Assembly (NCBI RefSeq): GCF_011065935.2
Contig: NZ_JAAMNH020000001.1
Location: 393,001 to 457,000 of the forward strand
Direction: 5' to 3'
Length of the DNA: 64,000 nucleotides
DNA from: Clostridium estertheticum
Lineage (GTDB): Bacteria > Bacillota > Clostridia > Clostridiales > Clostridiaceae
The position numbers and the translations under genes are program-made. Below are positions 36,294 to 45,849 of this stretch, piece after piece; the first letter of the stretch is position 1; each line of letters starts with the position of its first letter. The notes under the pieces are model-generated. The model searched no databases. It was given only the letters and a program-made list of their open reading frames with translations, and was not told the DNA's origin.

Positions 36294-37304
36294 ATGGAAC
36301 AAAATGAGTATTTGTTTAATGTACATTCATTATATAATCTTGCACGATATGCTTTCTTGAAAATTGAATCTAATTACTCAAGGATGGTGGAGCCATCTGG
36401 TATAACGCTGCCGCAACTTCGAGTTCTTTGGATTATTAAAGTGTATCCAGGAACTTCACTTAGCAATATTGCAAGGATTGGATCTTGGACTTCACCTACG
36501 GTTAGTAATATGATGAAAATTTTAATGAGTAAAAAGCTAATCTTTAAAGAGGAAACAATTAATAAAAAGATGTATAAATTTCAGATAGCGGAAACGGGTA
36601 GGTGGTTTATTGATATAAACAAACAAGATAAGCAAAAAAAATTCTATCTTTTTGACTTAATAGGCATATTTTCACATAGCGAACTGGATTTTATTATAGC
36701 TATTTTCACTAAAATTATTATAAAAGAAAAGAAAGAGTTTATTTTTGACTATATTGACAAAATCAATCAAATGAATTTAAAAATTGATTTTAACGAATTT
36801 GATATAGATACAGTAAATATTATAAAGAAGATAATTAATCTATATAATCTCCTAAGAACATTCATCTTAACTGTTAAAAGTAATCATAGAGAACCACTTA
36901 AGGAATTTAATGTTACATATCCTCAACTTAGAGCATTATGGATAATAGCTGCTTTCCCAGGGATTACTTCAAGTGAACTTAGCGAAATTAGTTTTTGGTC
37001 ACCTTCTACAGTCCACGTAATAGTAAAAAATTTAAATAGTAAGCGATTTATTCATAAAGAAAAAGCACTAATAAAAAATGCCCATTACTTAGATATATCA
37101 GAGAAAGGTGAAAATTTGATAATAGAAGACTATAAGAAAAATCAAAAAACACTATTGATTTTTCAAGAACTAAAAGATATAAGTTTGCAGGAGCTTTTAG
37201 ATTTAAATGGCCTTTTAGAGAGAATGAATAATAGATTAGGGAATTATAAAACAGAGGAATATATAAAAAAGACATTTGATATTATTAAAAGCAAAGCACT
37301 TTGA
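36294..37304 (+). CDS. Fused tandem MarR-type regulator
   Basis: The 336-residue protein contains two MarR-like winged-helix units in one chain, 170 residues apart: GITLPQLRVLWIIKVYPGTS at residues 37-55 and NVTYPQLRALWIIAAFPGIT at 206-225, each followed by a recognition-helix segment (SWTSPTVSNMMKIL; FWSPSTVHVIVKNL). MarR proteins are normally ~145-residue homodimers, so this is a covalent pseudo-dimer. It starts behind AAGGGGAT, divergent from the SulP gene with an inverted repeat between. The ligand is unknown. Confidence 0.82.
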   Translation: MEQNEYLFNVHSLYNLARYAFLKIESNYSRMVEPSGITLPQLRVLWIIKVYPGTSLSNIARIGSWTSPTVSNMMKILMSKKLIFKEETINKKMYKFQIAETGRWFIDINKQDKQKKFYLFDLIGIFSHSELDFIIAIFTKIIIKEKKEFIFDYIDKINQMNLKIDFNEFDIDTVNIIKKIINLYNLLRTFILTVKSNHREPLKEFNVTYPQLRALWIIAAFPGITSSELSEISFWSPSTVHVIVKNLNSKRFIHKEKALIKNAHYLDISEKGENLIIEDYKKNQKTLLIFQELKDISLQELLDLNGLLERMNNRLGNYKTEEYIKKTFDIIKSKAL

Positions 37305-37476
37305 CAATTGAAATTTTTTTTAATAATACATAATTTATAAGAATAAATAGCAAATTAGTATAGTATCCTTATTGAATTCATAACTTATTATATAAGGATA
37401 GGTTTCCTTTAATAATTAGATGAATTAAAAATTAACAACTATTCTATATTTATAAAAATAGAAAGGTGGTATAGAA

Positions 37477-38046
37477 ATGAATAAAACTTTAAGAACCATT
37501 GCAATTGTTGTAGCAATTATTCTAGTGATAGCAATGCCTATTATTGGAGGCTACAATAAAATAGTGAGTTTAGAACAAAAGGTAAAAGTGGCAGAAGGAA
37601 ACATAGATACTCAACTCCAGAGAAGATCGGATTTAATTCCAAATTTAGTAGAAACAGTGAAGGGATATGCTTCTCAAGAGAAAGACATTTTTATTAAAAT
37701 AGCTGAGGCCAGGGCAAAACTCGGAAGCGCACAAAATATAGGGGATAAAGCACAAGCAGATAGCGAACTTGGAACCGCATTATCAAGGCTTCTAGTAGTT
37801 GTAGAAAGATATCCGGATTTAAAATCTAGTGCTAATTTCAGGGATTTAACAGTAGCTTTGGAAGGCACTGAAAATAGAATAGGTATAGCAAGGCAAGATT
37901 ATAACAAAAGTGTTGACAATTACAACACCACCATTAAAAAGTTCCCCAGTAGCATTATTGCTGGAATTTTTAGATTTGAAGAAAGGGCATATTATAAAGC
38001 TAGTGAATCAGCTAAAGAAGTACCAAAAGTTAATTTTAGTAAGTAG
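37477..38046 (+). CDS. LemA-family protein
   Basis: The 189-residue protein has an N-terminal membrane helix (residues 7-24) and a long helical bundle with the family motifs EGNIDTQLQRRSDLIPNLVE, KGYASQEKDIF and the distal ENRIGIARQDYN. LemA proteins are widespread, membrane-attached and of unknown function. It starts behind AAAGGTGG and is followed after 10 bases by a TPM-domain gene, the partner with which lemA is very often paired. Confidence 0.93.
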   Translation: MNKTLRTIAIVVAIILVIAMPIIGGYNKIVSLEQKVKVAEGNIDTQLQRRSDLIPNLVETVKGYASQEKDIFIKIAEARAKLGSAQNIGDKAQADSELGTALSRLLVVVERYPDLKSSANFRDLTVALEGTENRIGIARQDYNKSVDNYNTTIKKFPSSIIAGIFRFEERAYYKASESAKEVPKVNFSK

Positions 38047-38056
38047 GAGTTAAAAT

Positions 38057-38944
38057 ATGAGGAATTATTTAACAAAACCAATTAGAAAAATTTGTAATAT
38101 TTATTTTAATAGACCTATAAAACATAAGATTAACCCTAAAAGAATCTTTGTGCTTCTGATAAGTTTAGTTTTACTAAGTGGCACAATGGCTATTAATTTA
38201 GTAAATGCAGAAAGTAAATTTCCTATGCCAACAGAATTAAAATATGCTAATGATTACGCAAAAGCAATAGATAGTGACTCATTGCAATATATCTTGGCAG
38301 TAGGTAAGGAATTAGAAGATAAAACAGGTGCTCAGGCTACTGTGGTGGTTATAGATTCGCTACAGGGAGAAACTATTGAATCCTATGCCAATGGTATTTT
38401 TAGAAAATGGGGTATAGGACAAAAGGATAAGAATAATGGGCTATTAATTTTATTATCAGTAAAAGATAAAAAGTGGAGAGTAGAGGTAGGAACATCTTTA
38501 GAAGGTGCTATTACAGATATATACTCCTCAAGAGTAATGAATGATCTCGCAGTGCCAAAATTTAAGGAAAATCAATATGGACAGGGACTTAGGGCAGCAT
38601 ATTCAGTTTTATCAGATAGCATAGCTAAAGAATATGGAGTAAAACTAGATAAGAATATTAATGTTCCAAAGTATAGTGAAAGTGTAAAAAATACAAACAC
38701 CTCTAAAAAGGGAAGTGGCATTCTAGTAATAGGAGTTATTGTATTAGTTTTTCTTGACTTTATTCTTAATAAAGGCCGAATAACTAGATTTATAATTACA
38801 TTGCTTTTCTGGAGCTCAATTGGAAGGCGGGGTGGAAGAAATGGTGGTGGTTTCGGAGGTGGATTTGGAGGAAGTTCAGGAGGAAGTTCTGGAGGCTTTG
38901 GCGGAGGCTCATCAAGTGGTGGAGGTTCCTCAGGGGGATTCTAA
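38057..38944 (+). CDS. TPM-domain (YgcG-like) membrane protein with Gly-rich tail
   Basis: The 295-residue protein has a membrane or signal segment (about 33-52), an extracellular TPM domain (about 65-205; GAQATVVVIDSLQGETIESYANGIF in two strands, WRVEVGTSLEGAI), a membrane helix (about 222-240) and a C-terminal tail of Gly and Ser (FGGGFGG, GGSSSGGGSS). This is the usual architecture of the LemA partner. TPM domains have been linked to phosphatase activity and membrane-protein repair, but the role here is unknown. The stop codon is TAA in CTAACGACAT, the same edge seen in repeat E2. Confidence 0.88.
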   Translation: MRNYLTKPIRKICNIYFNRPIKHKINPKRIFVLLISLVLLSGTMAINLVNAESKFPMPTELKYANDYAKAIDSDSLQYILAVGKELEDKTGAQATVVVIDSLQGETIESYANGIFRKWGIGQKDKNNGLLILLSVKDKKWRVEVGTSLEGAITDIYSSRVMNDLAVPKFKENQYGQGLRAAYSVLSDSIAKEYGVKLDKNINVPKYSESVKNTNTSKKGSGILVIGVIVLVFLDFILNKGRITRFIITLLFWSSIGRRGGRNGGGFGGGFGGSSGGSSGGFGGGSSSGGGSSGGF

Positions 38945-39024
38945 CGACATGGCCTGTGATGATTTGATATATTGATTTGGTGGAACGTAATAAAAATCAG
39001 CTAAATTATTGGATTATATTACAG

Positions 39025-39046
39025 TTTTAATTTTATAAAATTAAAA
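39025..39046. repeat. 22-bp perfect palindrome
   Basis: TTTTAATTTTA followed by its exact complement TAAAATTAAAA. AT-only composition makes chance formation plausible. It may be an operator or a weak terminator; no gene lies in 38945-39286. Confidence 0.4.
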
Positions 39047-39146
39047 GTATAATATTAATTAGGCACATTAAAATAGAATAGTGTAACGATTGGCTATTTG
39101 TTTGAATGTACCCTCTAGGACCCCTACTAGGAGAATTAAATATTTG

Positions 39147-39177
39147 AAAGCAGAAAAACGATTTATTTTCTGCTTTT
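39147..39177 (+). terminator. Hairpin terminator upstream of the glucokinase gene
   Basis: AAAGCAGAAAA (39147-39157) pairs with TTTTCTGCTTT (39166-39176), an 11-bp stem with an 8-base loop, then TTAAAT. It probably ends the LemA/TPM transcript. Confidence 0.7.
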
Positions 39178-39208
39178 AAATATTTGCAAAATTATATTAT
39201 ATAAATGG

Positions 39209-39249
39209 TCAAAGAATGGACTAGTAATCTGACTAGCTATTTTTTTTGA
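39209..39249 (+). repeat. CTAG-type small hairpin repeat, copy R2
   Basis: TCAAAGAATGGACTAG, loop TAATCT, then GACTAGCTATT, T-run and TTTGA. Same core as R1 and R3. It lies 38 bases before the glucokinase start. Confidence 0.65.
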
Positions 39250-39286
39250 AAAATAACGATTACAAATGAGAGGATAGGTAAAAATT

Positions 39287-40231
39287 ATGCGTATAGGGAT
39301 TGATTTAGGTGGAACTAATATAGTTGTAGGTATAGTTACAAATGAAGGGAATATAATCACTAAAAAAAGTACCCCAACCTTAGCTTCAAGAACAGCGTTA
39401 GTAGTAATAGAGGATATGGTTAGTTTAATATATAAAACCTTGGAAGTCTCGGGTATTTCTATGGAAGACATTGAATTAATAGGTATAGGGGTTCCTGGCC
39501 TTGTTGAGTATAATAGTGGGATAATCAAACAATGTGTAAATTTAGGATGGGAAAATGTAGATATATGCAAAATACTTAAAGAAAAAACTGGAAAAAGGAT
39601 TTTAATAGAAAATGATGCAAATGCTGCAGCTGGTGGAGAATATCTATTTGGAACAATGAAAAATCATTTTAATTCAGTCTTTTTAACCTTGGGAACTGGT
39701 GTGGGAGGAGGAATAATTTTAAATGGTAAGTTATATAGAGGGAAAAATGGGGCTGCAGCAGAAATAGGACACATGATAGTAGGAGAAAATTTTTATAATT
39801 GTGCCTGTGGTAATAATGGTTGCTTTGAAACATTTACTTCAGCTACAGGTATAATTAAGTATGCTAAAAAATTGATAAACGAGAATCCACAGGATACATT
39901 AATACTTAAAAAAGCAAATGGGTTGGATGAGATTGATGCCAAAATAATTTTTGATTGTGCAAAACAAGGAGATAAATTAGCTAATTTAGTTGTAGAGAGA
40001 TTCGTCAAATATTTTTCTATAGGAATTTGTAATATATTAAATATCTTGGATGTAACAATGATAGGCATTGGCGGTGGAGTTTCTGCAGCTGGGGAATTTT
40101 TTATGGAATTGCTATTAAGTGATATTAAAAAACACAAATTGTTTAAAGAAATACCTGTTTGTTACATAAAAATCGCAACGCTAGGAAATGATGCTGGTAT
40201 TATTGGAGCAGCAATGCTAGACAAGCTATAG
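39287..40231 (+). CDS. glcK: ROK-family glucokinase
   Basis: The 314-residue sugar kinase phosphorylates glucose with ATP. Motifs: phosphate loop GIDLGGTNIVVGIV at the start, GVPGLVEYNSGII, ENDANAAAGGEY, the LGTGVGGGII loop, and the ROK zinc motif CACGNNGCFE. The family also includes N-acetylmannosamine and fructose kinases and repressors, but no DNA-binding domain is present and the length fits GlcK. It is preceded by GAGAGGATAGG and followed by a bidirectional terminator. Confidence 0.9.
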   Translation: MRIGIDLGGTNIVVGIVTNEGNIITKKSTPTLASRTALVVIEDMVSLIYKTLEVSGISMEDIELIGIGVPGLVEYNSGIIKQCVNLGWENVDICKILKEKTGKRILIENDANAAAGGEYLFGTMKNHFNSVFLTLGTGVGGGIILNGKLYRGKNGAAAEIGHMIVGENFYNCACGNNGCFETFTSATGIIKYAKKLINENPQDTLILKKANGLDEIDAKIIFDCAKQGDKLANLVVERFVKYFSIGICNILNILDVTMIGIGGGVSAAGEFFMELLLSDIKKHKLFKEIPVCYIKIATLGNDAGIIGAAMLDKL

Positions 40232-40242
40232 TGTTAAAGTCC

Positions 40243-40280
40243 TTCAAATAAATAGCATATTAGATTGCTACTTATTTGAA
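40243..40280 (+). terminator. Bidirectional terminator
   Basis: TTCAAATAA (40243-40251) pairs with TTATTTGAA (40272-40280), with an inner TAGCA/TGCTA, between convergent genes. Confidence 0.75.
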
Positions 40281-40286
40281 TGGGCC

Positions 40287-40898
40287 TTATTTTAAAATTA
40301 TAGTTATATTTTCAAAACCCATATCTGATAAAATACCTTGTAAAAGTAATTTAGCATTAGTATCAGCTCCACCTAAAAATCCAGTTTTAATTAAATCAGC
40401 TTCAGTCTTATTTTTCTGATTACTGATTTCGTTTATCATATCCTGAATACTAAGTTTGTTAAACATCGAGGATTTTTCATCATAAACAAAAAAATCTTCA
40501 TTATTTATTACATGATCAAGAACTTTAGATTTTTTTAAAGTTATAGTAACACTTTTTTGATTTATAACAATATCTAAATCCTTTAAATCTACCCCCGCTT
40601 TAATATATCCACTGTATTTGATCAAAAAAGATTTTTCAGTAAAGGGGATATAGAAATCTTTAAATTTTTTGCTATCTGTGAGAGATATTATATTAGAATA
40701 GTTATATTTTATTGTGGATAGTTCTGATATTTTGGACAATCTTTCTGAAATTACAGTAGTACTTATAACTTTATCATTATTAAAATTGTTTATAATGGAA
40801 TAAATCATTATTGCCCATATAGTTGTGCAAAATAGAATAATTAAAAAAATGAGTTTATTTTTATATTTTATAGGTTTTATGGCTGAGTTTAAATTCAT
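40287..40898 (-). CDS. DUF4230 membrane-anchored protein
   Basis: The 203-residue protein has one N-terminal membrane helix (about 17-37) and an extracytoplasmic domain matching DUF4230: VISERLSKISELSTIKYNYSN, IKAGVDLKDL and TITLKKSKVLDHVIN. Members are common in Firmicutes and have no known function. It is transcribed alone on the minus strand, behind AAGGAG ten bases upstream, convergent with the glucokinase gene. Confidence 0.82.
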   Translation of the reverse strand: MNLNSAIKPIKYKNKLIFLIILFCTTIWAIMIYSIINNFNNDKVISTTVISERLSKISELSTIKYNYSNIISLTDSKKFKDFYIPFTEKSFLIKYSGYIKAGVDLKDLDIVINQKSVTITLKKSKVLDHVINNEDFFVYDEKSSMFNKLSIQDMINEISNQKNKTEADLIKTGFLGGADTNAKLLLQGILSDMGFENITIILK

Positions 40899-40981
40899 GC
40901 TAAAGCAACTCCTTATAATATTTAAATGATTACATAATATGGCTATTATATTATATGGTAGTTAATAACATTTCAGAAGGA

Positions 40982-41012
40982 ATGCCCTCTAATTTTGTAA
41001 AGGGAAGGGCAT
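40982..41012. other. Orphan hairpin between DUF4230 and glgP
   Basis: ATGCCCT (40982-40988) pairs with AGGGCAT (41006-41012). It lacks a T-run on either strand and lies just upstream of the glgP operator. Its function is unclear. Confidence 0.4.
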
Positions 41013-41027
41013 AATAAAATAATTTAG

Positions 41028-41065
41028 TGCAAACGGTTGCATGAAACGAAAATATTATGTATAAT
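41028..41065 (+). promoter_or_regulatory. Promoter with LacI-type operator for glgP
   Basis: The operator-like TGCAAACGGTTGCA (41028-41041) overlaps a -35 TTGCAT (41037-41042); 17 bases later is TATAAT (41060-41065). The site is palindromic except for one pair and has the central CG of LacI/CcpA/MalR-type operators, so repression by a sugar-responsive LacI-family protein is likely. Confidence 0.72.
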
Positions 41066-41179
41066 AATTATAAAAGGTAAAGTTATAATAAACTGAAAAT
41101 TTAAAGGGTCATGAAAATTATAATTAATGATATTTTAATAAGTATTTATTATTAAAAAGGATATAGGAGGGAAAATTTA

Positions 41180-42799
41180 ATGGATAATAATAATCTTCCA
41201 AGAGTTGCTTATTTTTGTATGGAGTATGGACTACATCCAGATTTTAAAGCTTATGCAGGAGGTCTCGGAATACTTGCAGGTGACCATTTAAAAGGGGCTA
41301 AAGATTTAAATCTTCCACTTGTGGGAATAGGACTTAAGTGGAAACAAGGATATACTGATCAACTTATAGATAAAAACGGAAAAGCCTATGATACATATCA
41401 TAATTATGAATATGATTTCTTACAAGATACAGGGGTGAAAGTAACTGTTAAAATAAGGGATATAAATGTAGCGTGTAAGGTTTGGAAATTAGAGGAATTT
41501 GGAAATAATCCACTATACCTTTTAGATACTGATATACCAGAGAATGGGGATAATTGGATAACTGGACAGTTATATGGCTGGTTTGGTGAAGAAAGAATTG
41601 CTCAAGAAATAGTATTAGGTATTGGGGGGGTTAAAGCTTTAAGAGCCCTAGATATTCCTATAGATGTATACCATTTTAATGAAGGTCATGCAGCCCTTGC
41701 GGCTACAGAACTTATAAAGGAAAAAATGCAATCAGGATTTAGTTTTGAGGAGTCTTGGAATAAAACCCGCGAAGAAGTAGTATTTACAACTCACACTCCC
41801 ATAGTTGAAGGTAACGAATCTCATCAGGTTTCTAAATTAGAGTATATGGGAGCATTTAATGGATTAACTAGGGAGCAAATGATTAGATTTGGTGGAGAAC
41901 CATTTAATATGACGGTAGCTGGACTTAGATTATCAAGAAAGGCAAATGCCGTAGCACAGCTTCATAGGTCAACTGCAAATAAAATGTGGAAGACTGTTGC
42001 TGGAAGGTCTGAAATTATTGGTATAACTAATGGAATTCATAAACCAACTTGGGTAGACGACCGAATTACTGAGGCCTACGAAAACAATGGGGACCTTTGG
42101 AAAGTACACTTAACTGTTAAAAAGGAATTAATAGGATTTATTAAAGAAAGAACAGGAGTAGAACTAGATGCAGATAAGTTACTTATTGGATTTTCAAGAA
42201 GGGCTGCACCGTATAAAAGAAGTGATTTGATATTTACTGAGGAAGAAATTATATCTCCACTCCTCAAAAGCGGAAAAGTTCAAATTGTATTCTCAGGAAA
42301 AGCTCATCCCCTTGACGATACAGGAAAAGAAATAGTGGCAAAGCTTGTAAGAATGATGAAGAAGTATCCAAACAGTGTAGTATTCCTGGAAAATTACGAC
42401 ATGAATATAGGAAGAATGCTAACCAGGGGCTCAGATATATGGTTAAACAATCCAAGAAGGCCTTTGGAGGCCAGTGGAACTTCAGGAATGAAGGCTGCAA
42501 TGAATGGTGTTCTTAACTGTTCTATTCTAGATGGTTGGTGGCCAGAGGCTTGCATCGACGGCGTAAATGGATGGCAGTTTGGGGATGCAGTAGGTCTTGA
42601 TGATTTAACAGAAACTGAATTAGATATACATGATACGCAGGCTCTTTATGACACTTTAATAAATAGAGTTATGACTACTTATTATGGAAATAGAGAAAAG
42701 TGGGTAGAAATGATGAAAGAAAGTATTAAAACTACAAGCTATGAATTCTCAGTAGAGAGAATGCTTGATGAGTATTATAATAAAATGTATATAAAATAA
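41180..42799 (+). CDS. glgP: Alpha-glucan phosphorylase
   Basis: The 539-residue GT35 enzyme of the short bacterial/archaeal type cleaves alpha-1,4-glucans with phosphate to glucose 1-phosphate. Seen: AYFCMEYGLHPDFKAYAGGLG at the N-terminus (in two parts), THTPIVEGNESH, SRRAAPYKRSDLI, NNPRRPLEASGTSGMKAAMN with the PLP-region lysine, and ILDGWWPEA. It is much shorter than the ~800-residue animal and E. coli enzymes, as normal for this subfamily. It has AGGAGGG before ATG, its own operator-promoter and a strong terminator. It would feed stored glycogen into glycolysis. Confidence 0.93.
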   Translation: MDNNNLPRVAYFCMEYGLHPDFKAYAGGLGILAGDHLKGAKDLNLPLVGIGLKWKQGYTDQLIDKNGKAYDTYHNYEYDFLQDTGVKVTVKIRDINVACKVWKLEEFGNNPLYLLDTDIPENGDNWITGQLYGWFGEERIAQEIVLGIGGVKALRALDIPIDVYHFNEGHAALAATELIKEKMQSGFSFEESWNKTREEVVFTTHTPIVEGNESHQVSKLEYMGAFNGLTREQMIRFGGEPFNMTVAGLRLSRKANAVAQLHRSTANKMWKTVAGRSEIIGITNGIHKPTWVDDRITEAYENNGDLWKVHLTVKKELIGFIKERTGVELDADKLLIGFSRRAAPYKRSDLIFTEEEIISPLLKSGKVQIVFSGKAHPLDDTGKEIVAKLVRMMKKYPNSVVFLENYDMNIGRMLTRGSDIWLNNPRRPLEASGTSGMKAAMNGVLNCSILDGWWPEACIDGVNGWQFGDAVGLDDLTETELDIHDTQALYDTLINRVMTTYYGNREKWVEMMKESIKTTSYEFSVERMLDEYYNKMYIK

Positions 42800-42802
42800 T
42801 AA

Positions 42803-42832
42803 AAAAAGCCATGAGAAATCATGGTTTTTTTC
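42803..42832 (+). terminator. Terminator after glgP
   Basis: AAAAAAGCCATGA, loop GAAA, TCATGGTTTTTTT. Confidence 0.92.
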
Positions 42833-42917
42833 TATTTATAATGGGAAATACTAGAATTTATATTGGAGATAAGTTATTATATAGGTATGTATAACTACAT
42901 AAAAGGAGATGAAATTA

Positions 42918-43070
42918 ATGAGGTTATTTGCGCTTACACATGAAGAGGTATGGAAAAAGCTTAGTAAAGACATAATTGATAATGTAAATAATGTTATAGA
43001 TAAAACAATTCATCACCAGTCACATATAAAGGGTGCAGGGGGCAAAGACCTATTAGTAGGAAGAAACTAA
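42918..43070 (+). CDS. Small ORF, 50 aa, unknown
   Basis: An ATG with a very good ribosome binding site (AAAGGAGATG, eight bases upstream) opens a 50-residue ORF that begins MRLFALTHEEVWKKLSKDII and ends GGKDLLVGRN before two stop codons. The first half could form an amphipathic helix. It has no cysteines or membrane segment. It lies between the glgP terminator and the MATE gene. No family is recognised, so it may be a genuine small protein or the remnant of a longer gene. Confidence 0.5.
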   Translation: MRLFALTHEEVWKKLSKDIIDNVNNVIDKTIHHQSHIKGAGGKDLLVGRN

Positions 43071-43137
43071 TAAAAAAGAAACTAACGAAATATTTTACAC
43101 AGAAAATGGTGATAAAGAAATAAGGAAATAGTGAATT

Positions 43138-44532
43138 ATGGCAACAGGGGGGAGCAGCTTGGAGGATAAAGAAAAAATTACTGATACAAAACAAGTACGT
43201 AAAAAAATCTATTCCATGATTTTGCCTATAACTATTGAAAATATTCTGCAGATGACAGCCGGATTTGTTTCTATGGCAATGATAGGGCGTATTAACGCTA
43301 TTGCAATAGTATCACTTGGACTTAGTGCAAGGATTACACAAATTATATGGGCATTATTTAAGGGGATTACAACAGGTGGAGTTGTATTTGTAGCACAAGC
43401 TTATGGTTCAGGCAATTCTAAAAAGGTTAAGCATGTTATTCAACAAACATTGTTATCTTCAATAATCTTAGTTTTTATGTTCCAGCAATTTGTATATTGG
43501 AAGGCCCCCTTATTACTGAAAATTTTCAATCCAAAACCAGACCTGTTAGGTAACGCAGTAATATATTTAAAGATAGTATCCTGGGGTCTCCCTTTTATGG
43601 CCATAATGCTTGTAGTGGCAGGAGTACTGCAGGCTACAGGAAATGCCAAAACACCAATGAAAATAGCATTAATAATGAATTTAACTAATATTGTTTTTAG
43701 CTTTATACTTATATTTGGTAAGTTTGGTATACCTGCTTTGGGAATTAGAGGAGCTGCCATTGCTACAATAATTTCACAGTTTACTGGCGCTATGCTTGGT
43801 ATTTATGTGTTATTTAATAAATCTGGTATATTGTGTTCATTACTTAATAGAAAATTCTTTAAGTTAGACTTAATACAAATTAGTAAAGTATATAAAGTAG
43901 GAATGCCTACAGCCTTAGAGTCAATATTTTGGCAAATATCTGCTGTAATTTTAACAAGAGTCATATTATCTTATGGTGAAGTAGCTATGGCATCTTATCA
44001 ACTTGGACTTCAAGCTGAATCAATTTCTTTTATGCCAGCCATGGGATTTGGTGTTGCAGCCACAGCGTTTATTGGTCAGGCAGTGGGAGCCAAAGATTCT
44101 ATGCTCGGGAGAAAATATATGAAGGAATTACTTAAAGGTTCAGCTATGATTACTAGCGTAAGTGCTTTTATATTAATATTTTTTCCAGGATCAGTTATGA
44201 GACTTCTTACAAATGATGCAAAAATCGTAGAAATGGGAGTAATATACTTAATAGTAATGGGACTCGTGCAACTTCCTCAAAATATTGCAGGAGTTTTTAA
44301 TGGAGCGTTAAGAGGGGCTGGATATACAAAGGTACCCATGATTGTAGCCGGTGTTGGAATTTGGGTAATAAGAATTCCACTATCACTACTTTTAACATAT
44401 AAATTTAATATGAGTATAAATGCTATATGGGTAGTTATGGGACTCGACTTAGTGGTGAGATTTATTTTGAGCTTAACTTTATATAAAACAAGAGATATTT
44501 ATAATAATGAATTGGTTTTTAAGGATAAATAA
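43138..44532 (+). CDS. MATE-family efflux transporter
   Basis: The 464-residue protein with 12 membrane segments in two homologous halves belongs to the NorM/DinF MATE family, exporting drugs or metabolites by Na+ or H+ antiport. Typical pieces are KKIYSMILPITIENILQMT, GRINAIAIVSLGLSARI and GFGVAATAFIGQAVGAKD. The start is not certain: ATG 43138 has only AAGGA at a long distance, whereas a TTG at 43159 has GGGGGGAG close upstream and would remove 7 residues. Confidence 0.9.
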   Translation: MATGGSSLEDKEKITDTKQVRKKIYSMILPITIENILQMTAGFVSMAMIGRINAIAIVSLGLSARITQIIWALFKGITTGGVVFVAQAYGSGNSKKVKHVIQQTLLSSIILVFMFQQFVYWKAPLLLKIFNPKPDLLGNAVIYLKIVSWGLPFMAIMLVVAGVLQATGNAKTPMKIALIMNLTNIVFSFILIFGKFGIPALGIRGAAIATIISQFTGAMLGIYVLFNKSGILCSLLNRKFFKLDLIQISKVYKVGMPTALESIFWQISAVILTRVILSYGEVAMASYQLGLQAESISFMPAMGFGVAATAFIGQAVGAKDSMLGRKYMKELLKGSAMITSVSAFILIFFPGSVMRLLTNDAKIVEMGVIYLIVMGLVQLPQNIAGVFNGALRGAGYTKVPMIVAGVGIWVIRIPLSLLLTYKFNMSINAIWVVMGLDLVVRFILSLTLYKTRDIYNNELVFKDK

Positions 44533-44534
44533 TG

Positions 44535-44570
44535 AAAGGTTTACCAATATAAAAATTGGTAAACCTTTTA
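44535..44570 (+). terminator. Bidirectional terminator between the MATE gene and ilvE
   Basis: AAAGGTTTACCAAT (44535-44548) pairs with ATTGGTAAACCTTT (44555-44568). Confidence 0.9.
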
Positions 44571-44582
44571 TTATACTAATTA

Positions 44583-45611
44583 TTATTTTACTTCTACAAT
44601 CCATCCTTCTGGAGCTTCTACATCCCCAAATTGGATTCCATAAAGAGTATCATAAAGTTTTGTAGTAATTGGACCTACTTCTGTCTCACTATGGAAAACA
44701 TGAAGTTCATTCTTATACTCTATACCACCGATAGGGGATATTACAGCAGCTGTACCACATGCACCTGCTTCTTTAAATTCAGAAAGATTATTAATTAGAA
44801 CATCTCTTTCTTCTGTTTTCAATCCTAAATATTCTTTTGCAACGTGTAATAGTGAGTATTTAGTTATGCTAGCAAGTATTGATGGTGATTTTGGAGTTAC
44901 AAATACATCATCCTTAGTAATTCCAAAGAAGTTTGCAGCACCAACCTCTTCAATTTTAGTATGAGTTGCAGGGTCAAGGTAGATACAATCTGCAAATCCT
45001 TTTTCTACAGCTTGTACATGAGCTAAAAGACTTGCAGCATAATTTCCTCCAACTTTTGCAGCACCAGTTCCGTTTGGTGCTGCTCTATCAAATTCTTCTG
45101 AAATCATAAAGTTTACTGGAGACATTCCACCTTTGAAGTAAGCACCTACAGGGCAACAGAATATACCAAATAAAAATTCAGGTGCTGTTCTTACTCCAAG
45201 ATTATCACCGATGCCTATTACATAAGGTCTAAGATAAAGTGTTGCACCAGTTCCATATGGTGGAACGAAAGCTTCATTTGCTTTAACAACTTGAATACAT
45301 GCATCAATAAATTTTTCAACAGGTATTTCAGGCATAAGAATACGATTACAACTTCTATTGATACGTTTAGCATTTTCATCAGGTCTGAACAGTTGAATTT
45401 TACCATCCTTTGTACGATAAGCTTTTAAGCCTTCGAAACATTGTTGGCCATAATGAATAGCTGTTGAAGCCTCACTTATAGTAATGTTGTTATCTTCAAC
45501 TAATTTTCCCGCGTCCCATTTTCCATCTTTCCAAATTGAAACATAACGTAAGTCTGTCTTCATGTAAGTGAAACCTAATTTATTCCAATCGATGTTAACA
45601 TTTTTACTCAT
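44583..45611 (-). CDS. ilvE: Branched-chain amino acid aminotransferase
   Basis: The 342-residue fold-type IV PLP enzyme transaminates leucine, isoleucine and valine. Seen: [20 protein letters not shown], the [19 protein letters not shown] block, the PLP lysine in [15 protein letters not shown], and [12 protein letters not shown]. Length fits the eukaryote-like class II IlvE found in many Firmicutes. In an amino-acid fermenter it can work in both synthesis and oxidative Stickland branches. It starts behind TAGGGGG and is a single-gene unit. Confidence 0.94.
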   Translation of the reverse strand: MSKNVNIDWNKLGFTYMKTDLRYVSIWKDGKWDAGKLVEDNNITISEASTAIHYGQQCFEGLKAYRTKDGKIQLFRPDENAKRINRSCNRILMPEIPVEKFIDACIQVVKANEAFVPPYGTGATLYLRPYVIGIGDNLGVRTAPEFLFGIFCCPVGAYFKGGMSPVNFMISEEFDRAAPNGTGAAKVGGNYAASLLAHVQAVEKGFADCIYLDPATHTKIEEVGAANFFGITKDDVFVTPKSPSILASITKYSLLHVAKEYLGLKTEERDVLINNLSEFKEAGACGTAAVISPIGGIEYKNELHVFHSETEVGPITTKLYDTLYGIQFGDVEAPEGWIVEVK

Positions 45612-45849
45612 ATGAACCCCCTACTATGTAATATTTTTTTTAATTAAAATATAATTTATATAAAATATACTTTAATTTAAAATTATTATAACATAAAATA
45701 TGGACGTGTCGCATTTATTATCAAGATTTTAATAAATTTAATTCATTTTATTTTTAAAATGAATTAAAAGTTGCGATAATAAAAATCTTGATCTATTATT
45801 GCAACTTTTTATTCAGTTTGTTATTTTTAAACTATATTATGATGAATTA

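Noticed and set aside
38941..38980. Possible third copy (E3) of the structured repeat
   Set aside because: Only the edge CTAACGACAT and a GATGATTT stretch match; too short to list as a feature.
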